Shown here one piece after another: positions 23,395 through 31,814 of a DNA stretch of 38,288 nt. This stretch comes from Candidatus Methanocrinis natronophilus (lineage in GTDB: Archaea; Halobacteriota; Methanosarcinia; Methanotrichales; Methanotrichaceae). Made by a program: the position numbers and the translations under genes. Position 1 is the stretch's first letter, and every line of letters starts with the position of its first letter. The stretch spans positions 1 through 38,288 of the forward strand of contig JARFPK010000022.1 of the NCBI GenBank assembly GCA_029167045.1, read 5' to 3'. A model generated the notes under the pieces. The model saw only the letters and a list, made by a program, of their open reading frames with translations. It ran no database searches and had not been told where the DNA came from.

Positions 23395-24021
23395 TTACAT
23401 CACAGGCCTTGCGTAGATGGTATCCCTGGTGTAGCTGATTACGTGGACCGTCCTCCTCTTAGGGGCCTCCTCCACAGGAGAGGGAAGCGCCATCTCGGCG
23501 AAGTCGGAGATCCCTCCCGAGACGGTCGGAACGAAGGATAAGGGCTTTTTGGCCGCCGGCTGGTAGAGGGAGGTATCCGGGGTCTTCATAGTCGCCGAGA
23601 ACCCGCCCCTCCAGCCCGACCCCCTCTCGTCGGAGGAGACGGCGGTCCCCACCAGATCTCCCGGCTCCTGGAAGCTCCCGACCATCCTGAGGATGGTGAG
23701 GGGCTCGCGTATCAGAAGGACCTGGAGATCGACCCACCCCTCCTCGTAGCTTCCCGTCACCATACCGTTCCATGGGTTGGCCTCTCCACCGGTGGCGGCT
23801 CCTGATAGGATAGTTCCCTTATGGAATATCGCCGCCGTGAAATCCCCTACGGTGAGGGTATCGCCGAAGGTCTGATCCTCTTCGGAGCGGAAGGTCCACA
23901 GCCCCGTCAGGTCGCCTTCGGCCTCCGCGAGGCAGGGGGTCGTGATCGTCATAAGATATGCCAGGGCTGCCAGGATCAAAAGGGGGGCTCTGATAGTTCT
24001 TCTTCGCATATTTATGATCAT
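23395..24021 (-). CDS. Secreted beta-rich protein of unknown function
   Basis: Unrecognised 208-residue protein with a clear signal peptide: basic MRRRT (from residue 5), hydrophobic APLLILAALAYLMTITT, then a small-residue CLA-EA cleavage region near residue 33. The mature part (LTGLWTFRSEEDQTFGDTLT, AIFHKGTILSGAATGG, WNGMVTGSYEEGWVDL, MVGSFQEPGDLVGT) looks like repeated antiparallel strands, possibly a beta-barrel or sandwich. The C-terminus has a basic-aromatic stretch ending RDTIYARPVM. A CCTTTAATAGATCC element about 29 bases before ATG 24021 suggests a leaderless start there; ATG 24009 is the alternative. It is divergent from the HD phosphohydrolase gene. Confidence 0.6.
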   Translation of the reverse strand: MIINMRRRTIRAPLLILAALAYLMTITTPCLAEAEGDLTGLWTFRSEEDQTFGDTLTVGDFTAAIFHKGTILSGAATGGEANPWNGMVTGSYEEGWVDLQVLLIREPLTILRMVGSFQEPGDLVGTAVSSDERGSGWRGGFSATMKTPDTSLYQPAAKKPLSFVPTVSGGISDFAEMALPSPVEEAPKRRTVHVISYTRDTIYARPVM

Positions 24022-24107
24022 CAGATCATATGGTATGGGACTTGGATCTATTAAAGGCGACGGAAAGGGTAATTTGAAGAGAGGTTCAAAGGGACGGCGA
24101 GGCTTTC

Positions 24108-25301
24108 ATGACCACCATAAGGGACCCGGTCCACGGATACGTCGAGCTCAACTCCCTCGCCCTCGCCCTCGCCGACACCGGAGCGATGCAGAGGCTGAGG
24201 TGGATTAAGCAGCTGGGTCTGGCAAACCTCGTCTACCCCGGCGCCAACCACACCCGCTTTGAGCACAGTCTGGGTGCCTACCACCTCTCCGGCCTCCTAG
24301 CCCACCGGATCGGCCTCGATGAGGAGGATGGGGCAGAGATCCAGGTCGCAGCCCTCCTCCACGACGTCGGCCACGGCCCCTTCTCCCACGCCACCGAGAA
24401 GGTCCTATCTAGGTTCCTCCGGGAGGGACACGAGAAGGTCGAGGGGAGGCTGAGGAGGGGAGAGGTGGCGGAGGTTCTCTCCGACCGCGGGATCAACCCC
24501 CACCGCGTCCAGAGGCTGATCATGGGAGAGACGCCCCTGGGAGAGATCGTCAGCGGCGAAGTTGACGTCGACAGGATGGACTACCTGATCAGGGACGCCC
24601 ACTATACAGGAGTCGCCTACGGGGTGATAGACCACCAGAGGCTGATGGAGACGATGGCCATGAGGGACGGCCACCTCGTCCTCGAGGAGGGTGGTGTCCA
24701 GGCCGCCGAGTCTCTCCTGGTCTCGAGGCTTCTGATGTACCCCTCAGTGTACTTCCACCACGTATCGAGGATAGCCCAGAAGATGCTGGGAATGGGGGTG
24801 AGGATCATGGTGGAGGCGGGGGCCGATCCCCGGAAGATCAGGGATATGGACGACCTGGAGCTGACGGCGGCCATGACGGAGGCGGGCGGCTACCCGGGGG
24901 AGATCATCGGCAGGATCAGAGCCCGTCGGCTCTTCAAGAGGGCGGTCTACGTCGGAAGGAACCGCCTCGATTCCCCGGGGCTCGTCGACCGGGGTAGGGA
25001 GGGGAGGATCGCCGAGGAGATAGCCGACCTAGCCGGGATAGACCCCCTTTACGTCCTCGTCGACAACCCGGACCTTCCGCGCATCGCCGAGGGGAACGTC
25101 ACCATAGTAGGCAGGGACGGCGAGATGAGGCCGCTGCGGGAGGTCTCTCCCCTCGTCACCATCATGGAGAGGGCCCACCATGCGGCCTGGAGGCTTGGGG
25201 TCTACACCACCGAAGAGAACCGGGACCGTGTGAAGAAGGCGGCGACGAGCTACCTCAACATAGGGCGTAACCCCCTCCAGCATACCTTCGAAGACCTCTG
25301 A
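24108..25301 (+). CDS. HD-domain phosphohydrolase (COG1078, dGTPase/SAMHD1-like)
   Basis: Metal-dependent phosphohydrolase, probably acting on (d)NTPs. The sequence begins with the family pattern TIRDPVHGYVEL, then MQRLRWIKQLGLANLVYPGANHTRFEHSLG split over about 23-50 (first metal His), ALLHDVGHGPFSHATE (the HD motif), and VDVDRMDYLIRDAHYTGVAYG (the distal Asp). A C-terminal domain of about 150 residues (DPLYVLVDNPDLPRI, MERAHHAAWRLGVY) completes the usual length of about 400. ATG 24108 has GAGG 5 bases upstream. Members differ in substrate (dGTP, dNTPs, other nucleotides), so no specific substrate is assigned. Confidence 0.92.
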   Translation: MTTIRDPVHGYVELNSLALALADTGAMQRLRWIKQLGLANLVYPGANHTRFEHSLGAYHLSGLLAHRIGLDEEDGAEIQVAALLHDVGHGPFSHATEKVLSRFLREGHEKVEGRLRRGEVAEVLSDRGINPHRVQRLIMGETPLGEIVSGEVDVDRMDYLIRDAHYTGVAYGVIDHQRLMETMAMRDGHLVLEEGGVQAAESLLVSRLLMYPSVYFHHVSRIAQKMLGMGVRIMVEAGADPRKIRDMDDLELTAAMTEAGGYPGEIIGRIRARRLFKRAVYVGRNRLDSPGLVDRGREGRIAEEIADLAGIDPLYVLVDNPDLPRIAEGNVTIVGRDGEMRPLREVSPLVTIMERAHHAAWRLGVYTTEENRDRVKKAATSYLNIGRNPLQHTFEDL

Positions 25302-25352
25302 GCCGCCAGAGGCGGAAAACCTTTAAGTCGGCTCGGAGCCGAGGGTATAGAG

Positions 25353-25766
25353 ATGGTGGCCGTTGACAACAAACTGATAGTGAAGACCGTTCAGTCGATG
25401 AACCAGCACCTTCCGGGGAAGAGGAAGAGGCTCACCGACCTCCTCGAAGAGGAGAAGCCCGGGGTGAGGGGGAAGGACAACGCCTTTTACATCATGGAGA
25501 GAAAGGAGCTGGACCTCATCGCCGAATCCGTACCCCGGTACCTCTGGGGCCGGCTCCGGCTTCCGATCCTGATAGAGATGGCCCCCCAGTACGGGTCCGG
25601 CTCGGCCCGCATCCAGGGGGAGGCGGAATGCATCTTGGTGAAGAAGCTCTTAAAAATAGACCGGGGTGACCGGAAGATGGTGATAATCTACATGCCCGAG
25701 GTCAGGGAGCTGAGGCGGAGCCTCCCCACCACCAGCCAGTACGCCTTCGTCACATCTCTTCGATGA
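25353..25766 (+). CDS. UPF0216/DUF61 family protein
   Basis: Conserved archaeal protein of unknown function. The 137-residue sequence has the UPF0216 features: NQHLPGKRKRLTDLLEEEKP near the start, VRGKDNAFYIMERKELDLIAE, and the central LRLPILIEMAPQYGSGSARIQG, then a strand AECILVKKLL. It is basic, soluble and probably a compact alpha/beta protein. ATG 25353 has no clear ribosome binding site; CCTTTAAGT at 25320-25328 lies about 28 bases upstream and fits a leaderless mRNA. Confidence 0.88.
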   Translation: MVAVDNKLIVKTVQSMNQHLPGKRKRLTDLLEEEKPGVRGKDNAFYIMERKELDLIAESVPRYLWGRLRLPILIEMAPQYGSGSARIQGEAECILVKKLLKIDRGDRKMVIIYMPEVRELRRSLPTTSQYAFVTSLR

Positions 25767-25775
25767 AGTAGATTC

Positions 25776-25785
25776 AAATTTATAC
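25776..25785 (+). promoter_or_regulatory. TATA box of the helical-repeat gene
   Basis: AAATTTATAC precedes the next gene with a predicted start near 25808 and a leader of about 15 bases. It lies 10 bases after the UPF0216 stop, so the two genes are separately transcribed. Confidence 0.5.
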
Positions 25786-25822
25786 GATGACGCCAGATTA
25801 TCAGGTTTGAGGCGTATTGACG

Positions 25823-26383
25823 ATGGAAGAGAAAGGATCGACCGAGGCGGTCAGGCTCTTTGAAGAGAAGATGGCTCAGGGCAAGTACACCGAGGCGGCG
25901 AAGATCAGGGAGGACTATTCCATACCCGCCGATATGCTCCAGGGATCTGTAGAGAAGGAATATCACAGGCTCCTCAAGCTTGGGGAGCCCTCGATAGCTG
26001 CCGACCTGGCCAAGGATTATGCCCTCCCCGATGACCTCGCAAGGGCGGCGGCGACAAAGTCTTTTCGCAGGAAGGTGGATCACGAGCACTACAAGGCGGC
26101 GGCGGAGTACGCCAAGAAGTTCGACCTCCCCCCGGAGATGACTAGGGAGGCGGCGGTTCAGGCCTACAATAAGAGCATGGACTACGGCCTCGCCAAGAAC
26201 GCCGCCGAGATCGCCGTCCAATTCGACCTCCCCGACGATATGAGGATAGCAGCAGCCGAGAAGGCCTTTTTCGCGCATATGGACTCCGGCCTCTACAGAA
26301 AGGCCCAGAAGATCGCCGAGAAGTACGACCTCTCGGAGGATCTCCTCAGGGAGGCGGCGACGAAGGCGAAAGGTCGGAGCTGA
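25823..26383 (+). CDS. Helical-repeat protein with 34-residue repeats
   Basis: No known function. The sequence from about residue 65 is built of 34-residue units starting with (D/A)LPxx[47 protein letters not shown] and a final partial [14 protein letters not shown]. Each has one helix after the LP turn and a second helix ending (Y/A)xxAxxIAxKF or similar, so the protein should form an alpha-solenoid resembling TPR but with its own consensus. Two weaker units ([16 protein letters not shown]) fill the N-terminus. No membrane segment or signal is seen, so it is a likely cytoplasmic binding scaffold. ATG 25823 is chosen; a TTG 6 bases upstream is possible. Confidence 0.7.
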   Translation: MEEKGSTEAVRLFEEKMAQGKYTEAAKIREDYSIPADMLQGSVEKEYHRLLKLGEPSIAADLAKDYALPDDLARAAATKSFRRKVDHEHYKAAAEYAKKFDLPPEMTREAAVQAYNKSMDYGLAKNAAEIAVQFDLPDDMRIAAAEKAFFAHMDSGLYRKAQKIAEKYDLSEDLLREAATKAKGRS

Positions 26384-26386
26384 TCC

Positions 26387-27766
26387 ATGGTAAATCTCCT
26401 CCTCACCGTCGGAGGCTCCGACTCCTCCGGAGGCGCCGGGATCCAGGCGGACATCAAGACCTTCGCCGCCCTGGGCTTCCACGGCGCCTCCGCCGTAACA
26501 GCCGTCACCGCCCAGAACACGCGGGGGGTCGCGGAGGTCTATACCCTACCACCGGGGGCGGTGGCTGCCCAGATGGAGGCGGTAGTCGAAGACTCTGCCA
26601 TATCCGCCGCCAAGACGGGGATGCTCTCCACAGCTGACGTCGTCTACGAGGTCTCTTTGTTCTTCGAAGGGGAGGGGATCCCCCTCGTCGTCGACCCGGT
26701 GATGGAGGCGGAGGCCGGCGGCAGGCTCCTCGACTCGTCGGCCCTCTCCCTCCTAAGAGGAAGGCTCATCCCCCTCGCCCGGGTCATCACCCCCAACATC
26801 TTCGAGGCGGAGGCGATCACGGGGATAGAAGTATCGGACGAGAGGAGCGCCCTCGAGGCAGGATACGCCATCCTGGACCTGGGGGCTGAGGCGGCGGTCG
26901 TCACCGGAGGCCACCTCCAGGGAGACGACCTTCTGGTGACGCCGGAGGCTCATTTCGTGGTAAAGGGGAGGAGGGAGGCGGGGGGCAATCACGGAGTTGG
27001 GTGCACGTACTCCGCCGCCCTCACCGCCTTCTTGGCCCGGGGCTGGTCCCTTGAGAAGGCGGCGGCAGCCGCCAAGAGCTTCGCCGCATCCTCCGTCAAG
27101 AGAAGCATGGACGTGGGCAGGGGTCCCTCGCCGGTCAACCCCCTCGGGGAGGCCCTGGAGGGGGCCGAGAGGTTCACCGTTCTGATGGAGGTGGAAAGGG
27201 GGGTCGATATCCTACTGCAGGAGCCGGCGGTCCTCCGGCTGATACCGGAGGTGGGATCAAACCTGGGCATGGCGATCTCGACGGCCCGGGGACCTGAGGA
27301 CGTCGCCGCCGTCGAGGGGAGGCTGGTGAGGGCGGGCTCCAGGGTGAAGGCTTGCGGATCTGTACGGTTCGGGGCCAGCGGCCACGTCGCCAGGATCCTT
27401 CTATCGGCGATGACCTTCGATCCTGAGGTGAGGGCGGGGATGAATATCAGGTTCGGTGATGACGTCCTCGGAGTCATCCGGGTGCTGGGCTTATCCTCAT
27501 CCCATTTCAGCCGGGAGGATGAGCCAGAAGCCTCGAAGACGATGAGCTGGGGGACGGAGGAGGCGATGAGGATCTATATCTCGGCTGTCAGGTCTGCGGC
27601 GGGATCATCCAGGACGGCGGCTCCTCTCCCCGAGGTGATATGGGACCGGGGGGGTTGGGGGAAGGAGCCGATGGTGAGGCTCCTGGGAACCTCGGCGGAG
27701 GAGGTCGCGCAGGTGGCGGTCGAGATAGCGAGGAACCTTCCGCCCAGACGGGAACCTATAAATTGA
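26387..27766 (+). CDS. thiDN: ThiD-ThiN fusion: HMP-P kinase / thiamine-phosphate synthase
   Basis: Bifunctional thiamine biosynthesis enzyme. Residues 1 to about 260 are the ribokinase-fold ThiD (hydroxymethylpyrimidine and HMP-phosphate kinase): [60 protein letters not shown], and the catalytic-loop [15 protein letters not shown]. Residues from about 280 form ThiN, which joins HMP-PP and thiazole phosphate in archaea lacking Thi[64 protein letters not shown]. The GVGC motif differs from the common GTGC. It starts 3 bases after the repeat-protein stop; its stop overlaps the promoter of rps17e. Confidence 0.95.
   Translation: MVNLLLTVGGSDSSGGAGIQADIKTFAALGFHGASAVTAVTAQNTRGVAEVYTLPPGAVAAQMEAVVEDSAISAAKTGMLSTADVVYEVSLFFEGEGIPLVVDPVMEAEAGGRLLDSSALSLLRGRLIPLARVITPNIFEAEAITGIEVSDERSALEAGYAILDLGAEAAVVTGGHLQGDDLLVTPEAHFVVKGRREAGGNHGVGCTYSAALTAFLARGWSLEKAAAAAKSFAASSVKRSMDVGRGPSPVNPLGEALEGAERFTVLMEVERGVDILLQEPAVLRLIPEVGSNLGMAISTARGPEDVAAVEGRLVRAGSRVKACGSVRFGASGHVARILLSAMTFDPEVRAGMNIRFGDDVLGVIRVLGLSSSHFSREDEPEASKTMSWGTEEAMRIYISAVRSAAGSSRTAAPLPEVIWDRGGWGKEPMVRLLGTSAEEVAQVAVEIARNLPPRREPIN
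27756..27764 (+). promoter_or_regulatory. Promoter of the rps17e-dapA-dapB operon
   Basis: CTATAAATT after GGAAC overlaps the last codons of thiDN. Transcription would start near 27785, about 25 bases before the rps17e ATG. Confidence 0.5.
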
Positions 27767-27811
27767 TGTTTGGTGCTCTAACATTGCGGTTCTTTATTTG
27801 GAGTGTCCTAT

Positions 27812-28003
27812 ATGGGAAGCGTAAAGCCGAACTATATCAAGAATTTTGCAGACGAACTCATGAAGACCTACCAGGGGTTCTTCAACAACGATTTCGAGCA
27901 TAACAAAGAGATGGTCTCCCAGTATACCGATATCAAGAACAAGGGCATAAGAAACAGGGTCGCGGGCTACATCACCCGCAAGGTCCAGATCAGAGGGGAG
28001 TAG
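27812..28003 (+). CDS. rps17e: 30S ribosomal protein S17e
   Basis: Small basic ribosomal protein of 63 residues. It starts MGSVKPNYIKNFADELMKTY and continues with FNNDFEHNKEMVSQYTDI then KNKGIRNRVAGYITRKVQI, matching archaeal S17e throughout (IKN...L....F..DF..NK..V......SK..RN.VAGYITR). ATG 27812 is chosen because it matches the family start; a GTG at 27803 lies just upstream. dapA begins 5 bases after the stop. The rps17e-dapA-dapB order also occurs in other methanogens. Confidence 0.95.
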   Translation: MGSVKPNYIKNFADELMKTYQGFFNNDFEHNKEMVSQYTDIKNKGIRNRVAGYITRKVQIRGE

Positions 28004-28008
28004 GGTGG

Positions 28009-28884
28009 ATGTTTGAAGGTCTGCTTCCAGCCCTCATAACGCCCTTCAAAGAGGACGGAGAGCTGGACGAGGAGGGCTTCAGGGAGAACATCGATTTTTT
28101 TTGTGAGGCGGGAGTCCACGGGATAGTCCCCTGCGGTACCACCGGCGAGTCTGCCACCTTATCCTTCGAGGAGCACAAAACGGTGGTAGAGGTCGCTGTA
28201 GACTCTTCGAAGGTCCCGGTGGTGGCGGGAACCGGCTCCAACAACACCCGGGAGGCGGTGGAGCTGACGAGGCACGCCGAGGACGCGGGAGCCAGCGCTG
28301 CCCTGCTGATAACCCCCTACTACAACAGGCCCAACGACCGCGGTATGATGGCCCACTTCCGGGCCGTCGCCGAGGGATCTGAGATCCCCCTGATCCTCTA
28401 CAACGTCCCCTCCAGGACCGGGATCAACCTGAAGCCCGAGCTGGTCGCTGAGCTGGCCAGGATCGAGAACGTCGCCGGGATCAAGGAGGCGAGCGGGAAC
28501 CTCTCCCAGGTATCGAAGATCATCGAGCTGACCAGGGACGAGGATTTCGCGGTCCTCTCCGGGGATGACGCCCTCACCCTGCCGATCATGGCCCTCGGGG
28601 GAAGGGGGGTAATATCGGTAACGGCTAATCTGGCACCGAGGAAGATGGTGGCGATGGTGGAGGCTATGCTGAAGGGAGACCTCGAGACGGCGAGGAAGAT
28701 ACATTTCTCGTTATCCCCTCTCGTCGAAGCCTTATTTCTGGAGACGAACCCCATCCCTGTGAAGGCTGCCACCCGGATGATAGGCCTGGCCGCAGGCCCC
28801 CTGAGGCTCCCCCTGGCACCGATATCTGAGATGAACGAGAAGAAGCTTAAAGAGGTCGTGGACCTTCTGGGCGAGTTCAGATGA
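28009..28884 (+). CDS. dapA: 4-hydroxy-tetrahydrodipicolinate synthase
   Basis: Condenses pyruvate with aspartate semialdehyde in lysine biosynthesis. TIM-barrel protein of 291 residues with PALITPFKEDGELD, PCGTTGESATLS (the pyruvate-binding GTTGE), ALLITPYYNRPNDRG (catalytic Tyr), LYNVPSRTGINL, GIKEASGNLSQ (the Schiff-base Lys) and LSGDDALTLP. ATG 28009 sits 5 bases after the rps17e stop. The stop overlaps the dapB start as ATGA, so expression is coupled. All catalytic positions I can check are present. Confidence 0.97.
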   Translation: MFEGLLPALITPFKEDGELDEEGFRENIDFFCEAGVHGIVPCGTTGESATLSFEEHKTVVEVAVDSSKVPVVAGTGSNNTREAVELTRHAEDAGASAALLITPYYNRPNDRGMMAHFRAVAEGSEIPLILYNVPSRTGINLKPELVAELARIENVAGIKEASGNLSQVSKIIELTRDEDFAVLSGDDALTLPIMALGGRGVISVTANLAPRKMVAMVEAMLKGDLETARKIHFSLSPLVEALFLETNPIPVKAATRMIGLAAGPLRLPLAPISEMNEKKLKEVVDLLGEFR

Positions 28885-29654
28885 CTTTAAAGATAGCCGT
28901 AGCTGGCGCCAGAGGGCGGATGGGCCAGCTGATCATAGATGAGGTGAGAAGGTCTGAAGATCTGAAGTTCGTCGCTGGCTTCGACCTTCAAGGTCTCGGC
29001 GGACCTTTGGGGGAGGGGGTCGCCGTCCAGGACCCGTCCGATCTCGCCAGGGTTCTACAGAATACCGGCGCCGAGGTCCTCATCGACTTCACCGCCCCCG
29101 CCGCCACCGTCGAGAACGTCCGGACGGCGGCGGAGACGGGAGTCGACCTGGTGGTGGGAACCACCGGCTTCACCGAGGGTCAGAGGAGGGAGATGGCCGA
29201 GGCGATAGAAGGAAGGGTCGCCGCCGTCATCTCGCCGAACTACAGCATAGGAGTCAACCTCTTCTGGAGGCTGATCGATGAGGCGGCGAGGTCTCTAACC
29301 GGATACGACATCGAGGTGATAGAGGCCCACCACAGAAACAAGATGGATGCTCCCAGCGGGACCGCCACGGAGGCGGTGAAGGTCCTCGCCGAGGCGATCG
29401 GAAGGGGAGAAGTCGTCCATGGCAGGGAGGGCCAGGGGCTCAGGGGTGGCGAGATAGGGGTCCACGCCGTAAGAGCCGGAGACATCGTCGGAGACCACAC
29501 CGTCCTCTTCGCAGGCCCCGGCGAGAGGCTGGAGATCAAGCATCAGGCCCACAGCAGGCAGGCCTTCGCTACCGGAGCCGTCAGGGCTGCCAGGTGGGTC
29601 GCCTCAGTCCCGAAGGGGATATACACCATGGCAGACGTCCTGGGCCAGAAATAG
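28881..29654 (+). CDS. dapB: 4-hydroxy-tetrahydrodipicolinate reductase
   Basis: Reduces the DapA product with NAD(P)H. The Rossmann start KIAVAGARGRMGQLI (GxxGxMG) is followed by VLIDFTAPAAT, VVGTTGFTEGQ, ISPNYSIGVNLF, the active-site EVIEAHHRNKMDAPSGTA (catalytic His and Lys), and the C-terminal HTVLFAGPGERLEIKHQAHSR split over about 205-225. The length of 257 is standard. The start overlaps dapA by 4 bases. A zinc-ribbon gene starts 11 bases downstream. Confidence 0.97.
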   Translation: MTLKIAVAGARGRMGQLIIDEVRRSEDLKFVAGFDLQGLGGPLGEGVAVQDPSDLARVLQNTGAEVLIDFTAPAATVENVRTAAETGVDLVVGTTGFTEGQRREMAEAIEGRVAAVISPNYSIGVNLFWRLIDEAARSLTGYDIEVIEAHHRNKMDAPSGTATEAVKVLAEAIGRGEVVHGREGQGLRGGEIGVHAVRAGDIVGDHTVLFAGPGERLEIKHQAHSRQAFATGAVRAARWVASVPKGIYTMADVLGQK

Positions 29655-29665
29655 CCGCCCCTTCC

Positions 29666-30142
29666 ATGAGGGATCCCTTGGCAGATATGTATAGTCTGGG
29701 TCGGGGAGATGATAGCCTCTCTATTGAGGGGAGGAGCCACCAGCCCCACTCCCTCCAGGCCAACTTTGTAGGGTTCTGCTCCCGGTGCGGGGGCGACCTC
29801 TCTTCGATAGCCTATTATCGGGTCTCTGGCGGCCGGGCGGTCGCAGCATTCTGCGACGGGTGCCAGAAGCCCTTTTTATTGCGGTTCGACGAGTCATGGT
29901 CTTTTAAGGATGAGTCGGAGCTGGGCAGGGACGGTGTGGGGGGATCCGCTCCGGCAGCCCCGGGGGCTTCGAGGCTCACGGACCTATCCCGGGAGGAGCT
30001 GGAGACGGTCTTCACCCCCGCAGAGCTGAGGGATATGGAGCGGTGCGAGAGGGGCGAAGCCTACACCCGTCAGAACCTCTACCGGGCCAGGGCCAAGTAC
30101 GAGAAGTTCGAGAGGCTCTTCGGTGTGAAGATAGAGATCTGA
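29666..30142 (+). CDS. Zinc-ribbon protein of unknown function after dapB
   Basis: Unrecognised 158-residue protein. An N-terminal zinc ribbon at about residues 36-65 has GFCSRCGGDLSS and FCDGCQKPFLL (two CxxC pairs about 25 residues apart), followed by a variable Gly/Pro/Ala-rich linker and a helical C-terminal domain (LSREELETVFTPAELRDME, CERGEAYTRQNLYRARAKYE, FERLFGVKIEI). The ordered C-terminus reads like a conserved functional module, perhaps binding nucleic acid or protein. ATG 29666 is likely; ATG 29687 is also possible. The frame is open into the dapB end, but that part is only a shadow of dapB. It is 11 bases after dapB, probably in the same transcript. Confidence 0.65.
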   Translation: MRDPLADMYSLGRGDDSLSIEGRSHQPHSLQANFVGFCSRCGGDLSSIAYYRVSGGRAVAAFCDGCQKPFLLRFDESWSFKDESELGRDGVGGSAPAAPGASRLTDLSREELETVFTPAELRDMERCERGEAYTRQNLYRARAKYEKFERLFGVKIEI

Positions 30143-30306
30143 CGCCGGTCGTCCTATCTCGCTGCGATGGGGCGTAACAGCCAAAGAATAGAGAGCTTGC
30201 GGCCGCAGAGTCGGTGGAGGAAACCTCCAATCGTAGGATCTCCCCTTCTCGATCCCGGAAAAAAGGTATCAGAAGGGTGCGGGTCGAAAAGCCCGACGCC
30301 CCCACC

Positions 30307-30399
30307 TCAGAATATTATCGACAGGAGGTATATCGGCAGCATAAAGGCGACCAGAAACCCAGCGACCATCATTACCATTGCAATCCCATTATCTCCCAT
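30307..30399 (-). CDS. 30-residue membrane microprotein
   Basis: A very short open frame encodes MGDNGIAMVM then MVAGFLVAFM and LPIYLLSIIF: a polar four-residue start followed by one continuous hydrophobic segment of about 25 residues, so a single-pass membrane peptide. It has a good ribosome binding site, GGAGAGGAG, ending 5-7 bases before the ATG, and an A/T element (AGTAATTAATAC, about 30455-30467 on the minus strand) at a plausible promoter distance. It lies alone in a 396-base gap and is divergent from the AAA ATPase gene. It could be a small subunit or regulator of a membrane complex; nothing in the sequence identifies the partner. Confidence 0.5.
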   Translation of the reverse strand: MGDNGIAMVMMVAGFLVAFMLPIYLLSIIF

Positions 30400-30538
30400 G
30401 AATCTCCTCTCCAGATCAGGTTCAACCAGTTGGCCGTAAGTTGGGGTGAGGTTGTATTAATTACTATCGGAAGGTCCCTTTCCGGAAGGCGCGGGCAAGC
30501 CAATACCTTTAACTATCTTAGGGCTGGAGTAAAAAATC

Positions 30539-31639
30539 GTGCGATCGATCCAGAAGACCGGTACAAAGGAGGTTGGCGGAAAGGTTGAGAGGAGCAGGAC
30601 CTCCGGGGCGAGATACGTCCTGCTGAGGCCGGCGGGGTATCCTCTGAAGAGCGTCTTTCAGGATTACCCCGAGGTCGCCGACGCCCGTCTCTTCGAGCGA
30701 TACGCCCGGGAACAGTGGTACGGGGAGGTGGTGAGGCCGGGTTGCTTTCTCTTCGACCGGAGGCTCTACCCCGACTTCGCCTTCAAGGTGATAAGGGCCC
30801 ACCCCCACGTATCGGTGGTGGGGTCAGATACGAGGATCGTGGTGGAGAGGAAGAAGTCCGAGGCGGCGAAGATCAAGAGCGATGTCAGCTTCCATGACGT
30901 AGTCGGCCAGGTCGAGGCGAGGAGGAAGATGAAGGTCGTAGAGTCCTTCCTCACCGAGCCGGAGCGTTTCGGCAAGTGGGCTCCGAGGAACATCCTCTTC
31001 TACGGCCCCTCCGGCACCGGTAAGACGATGATGGCAAAGGCCCTATCCGGCGAGACGGAAGTCCCCATGATCCCCATCAAGGCGACGACCCTCATCGGCG
31101 AGTTCGTAGGAGAGGGGTCGAGGCAGATCCACGGCCTCTACAAGAGGGCGGAGGAGATGGCCCCCTGCATAATTTTCATCGACGAACTCGACGCCATCGC
31201 CCTGGACAGGAGGTACCAGGACCTCCGGGGCGACGTCTCGGAGGTGGTCAACGCCCTCCTGACGGAGATGGACGGGATCGACTCGAGGAAGGGGGTCTGC
31301 ACCATCGCCGCCACCAACAAGATAGAGTTCCTCGATGAGTCGATCAGGAGCAGGTTCGAGGAGGAGATAAGGTTCGCCCTCCCCAACGCCGAGGATCGGC
31401 TCCGGATACTGGAGATGAACGTCCTGACTCTACCGGTGGAGGTGGGACCGTTGGACCTCGCAGCCCTCGCCAGGATCACCGAGGGGTTCTCCGGCAGAGA
31501 CCTGGTGGAGAAGGTCCTCAAGGCATCCCTCCACGGAGCCATCATAGACGAGGTCCGGGTCGAGCAGCGCCACCTGGAGTTGGCGGTGGCCAAGGCGAAG
31601 AAGGAGACGAAGGAGCCTCCGGCGGAGATGTTCTCCTGA
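30539..31639 (+). CDS. AAA ATPase, COG1223 type
   Basis: A 366-residue protein with one AAA+ ATPase domain. An N-terminal domain of about 110 residues is followed by SFHDVVGQVEARRKMKVV, Walker A NILFYGPSGTGKTMMAKAL, Walker B CIIFIDELDAIA, the second region of homology with ATNKIEFLDESIRSRFEEEI (sensor 1 and arginine finger), and a C-terminal lid (EGFSGRDLVEKVL). It resembles Cdc48/FtsH/PAN-class AAA modules but has no protease or second AAA domain; its clients are unknown. GTG 30539 is the start. A CTTTAACTATC element 28 bases upstream suggests a leaderless mRNA, and a GGAGG at 30569 is too far in to serve this start. Confidence 0.9.
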   Translation: MRSIQKTGTKEVGGKVERSRTSGARYVLLRPAGYPLKSVFQDYPEVADARLFERYAREQWYGEVVRPGCFLFDRRLYPDFAFKVIRAHPHVSVVGSDTRIVVERKKSEAAKIKSDVSFHDVVGQVEARRKMKVVESFLTEPERFGKWAPRNILFYGPSGTGKTMMAKALSGETEVPMIPIKATTLIGEFVGEGSRQIHGLYKRAEEMAPCIIFIDELDAIALDRRYQDLRGDVSEVVNALLTEMDGIDSRKGVCTIAATNKIEFLDESIRSRFEEEIRFALPNAEDRLRILEMNVLTLPVEVGPLDLAALARITEGFSGRDLVEKVLKASLHGAIIDEVRVEQRHLELAVAKAKKETKEPPAEMFS

Positions 31640-31814
31640 GGGGGACCCCACCCCCAGCCTTCTTCGCTTCAGTTCCTTCACCCCTTGTTTCTTCGCCTCA
31701 CTTACATCAACGTCGTACCCCCCTCCAGCCGATCCGGTCTTCCGTCGGTCGGGGCGCCGATGAGGAAAGGGCTTTTGTACAGATTAGTCCAATACCCTTC
31801 AGAATGGCGATGCT

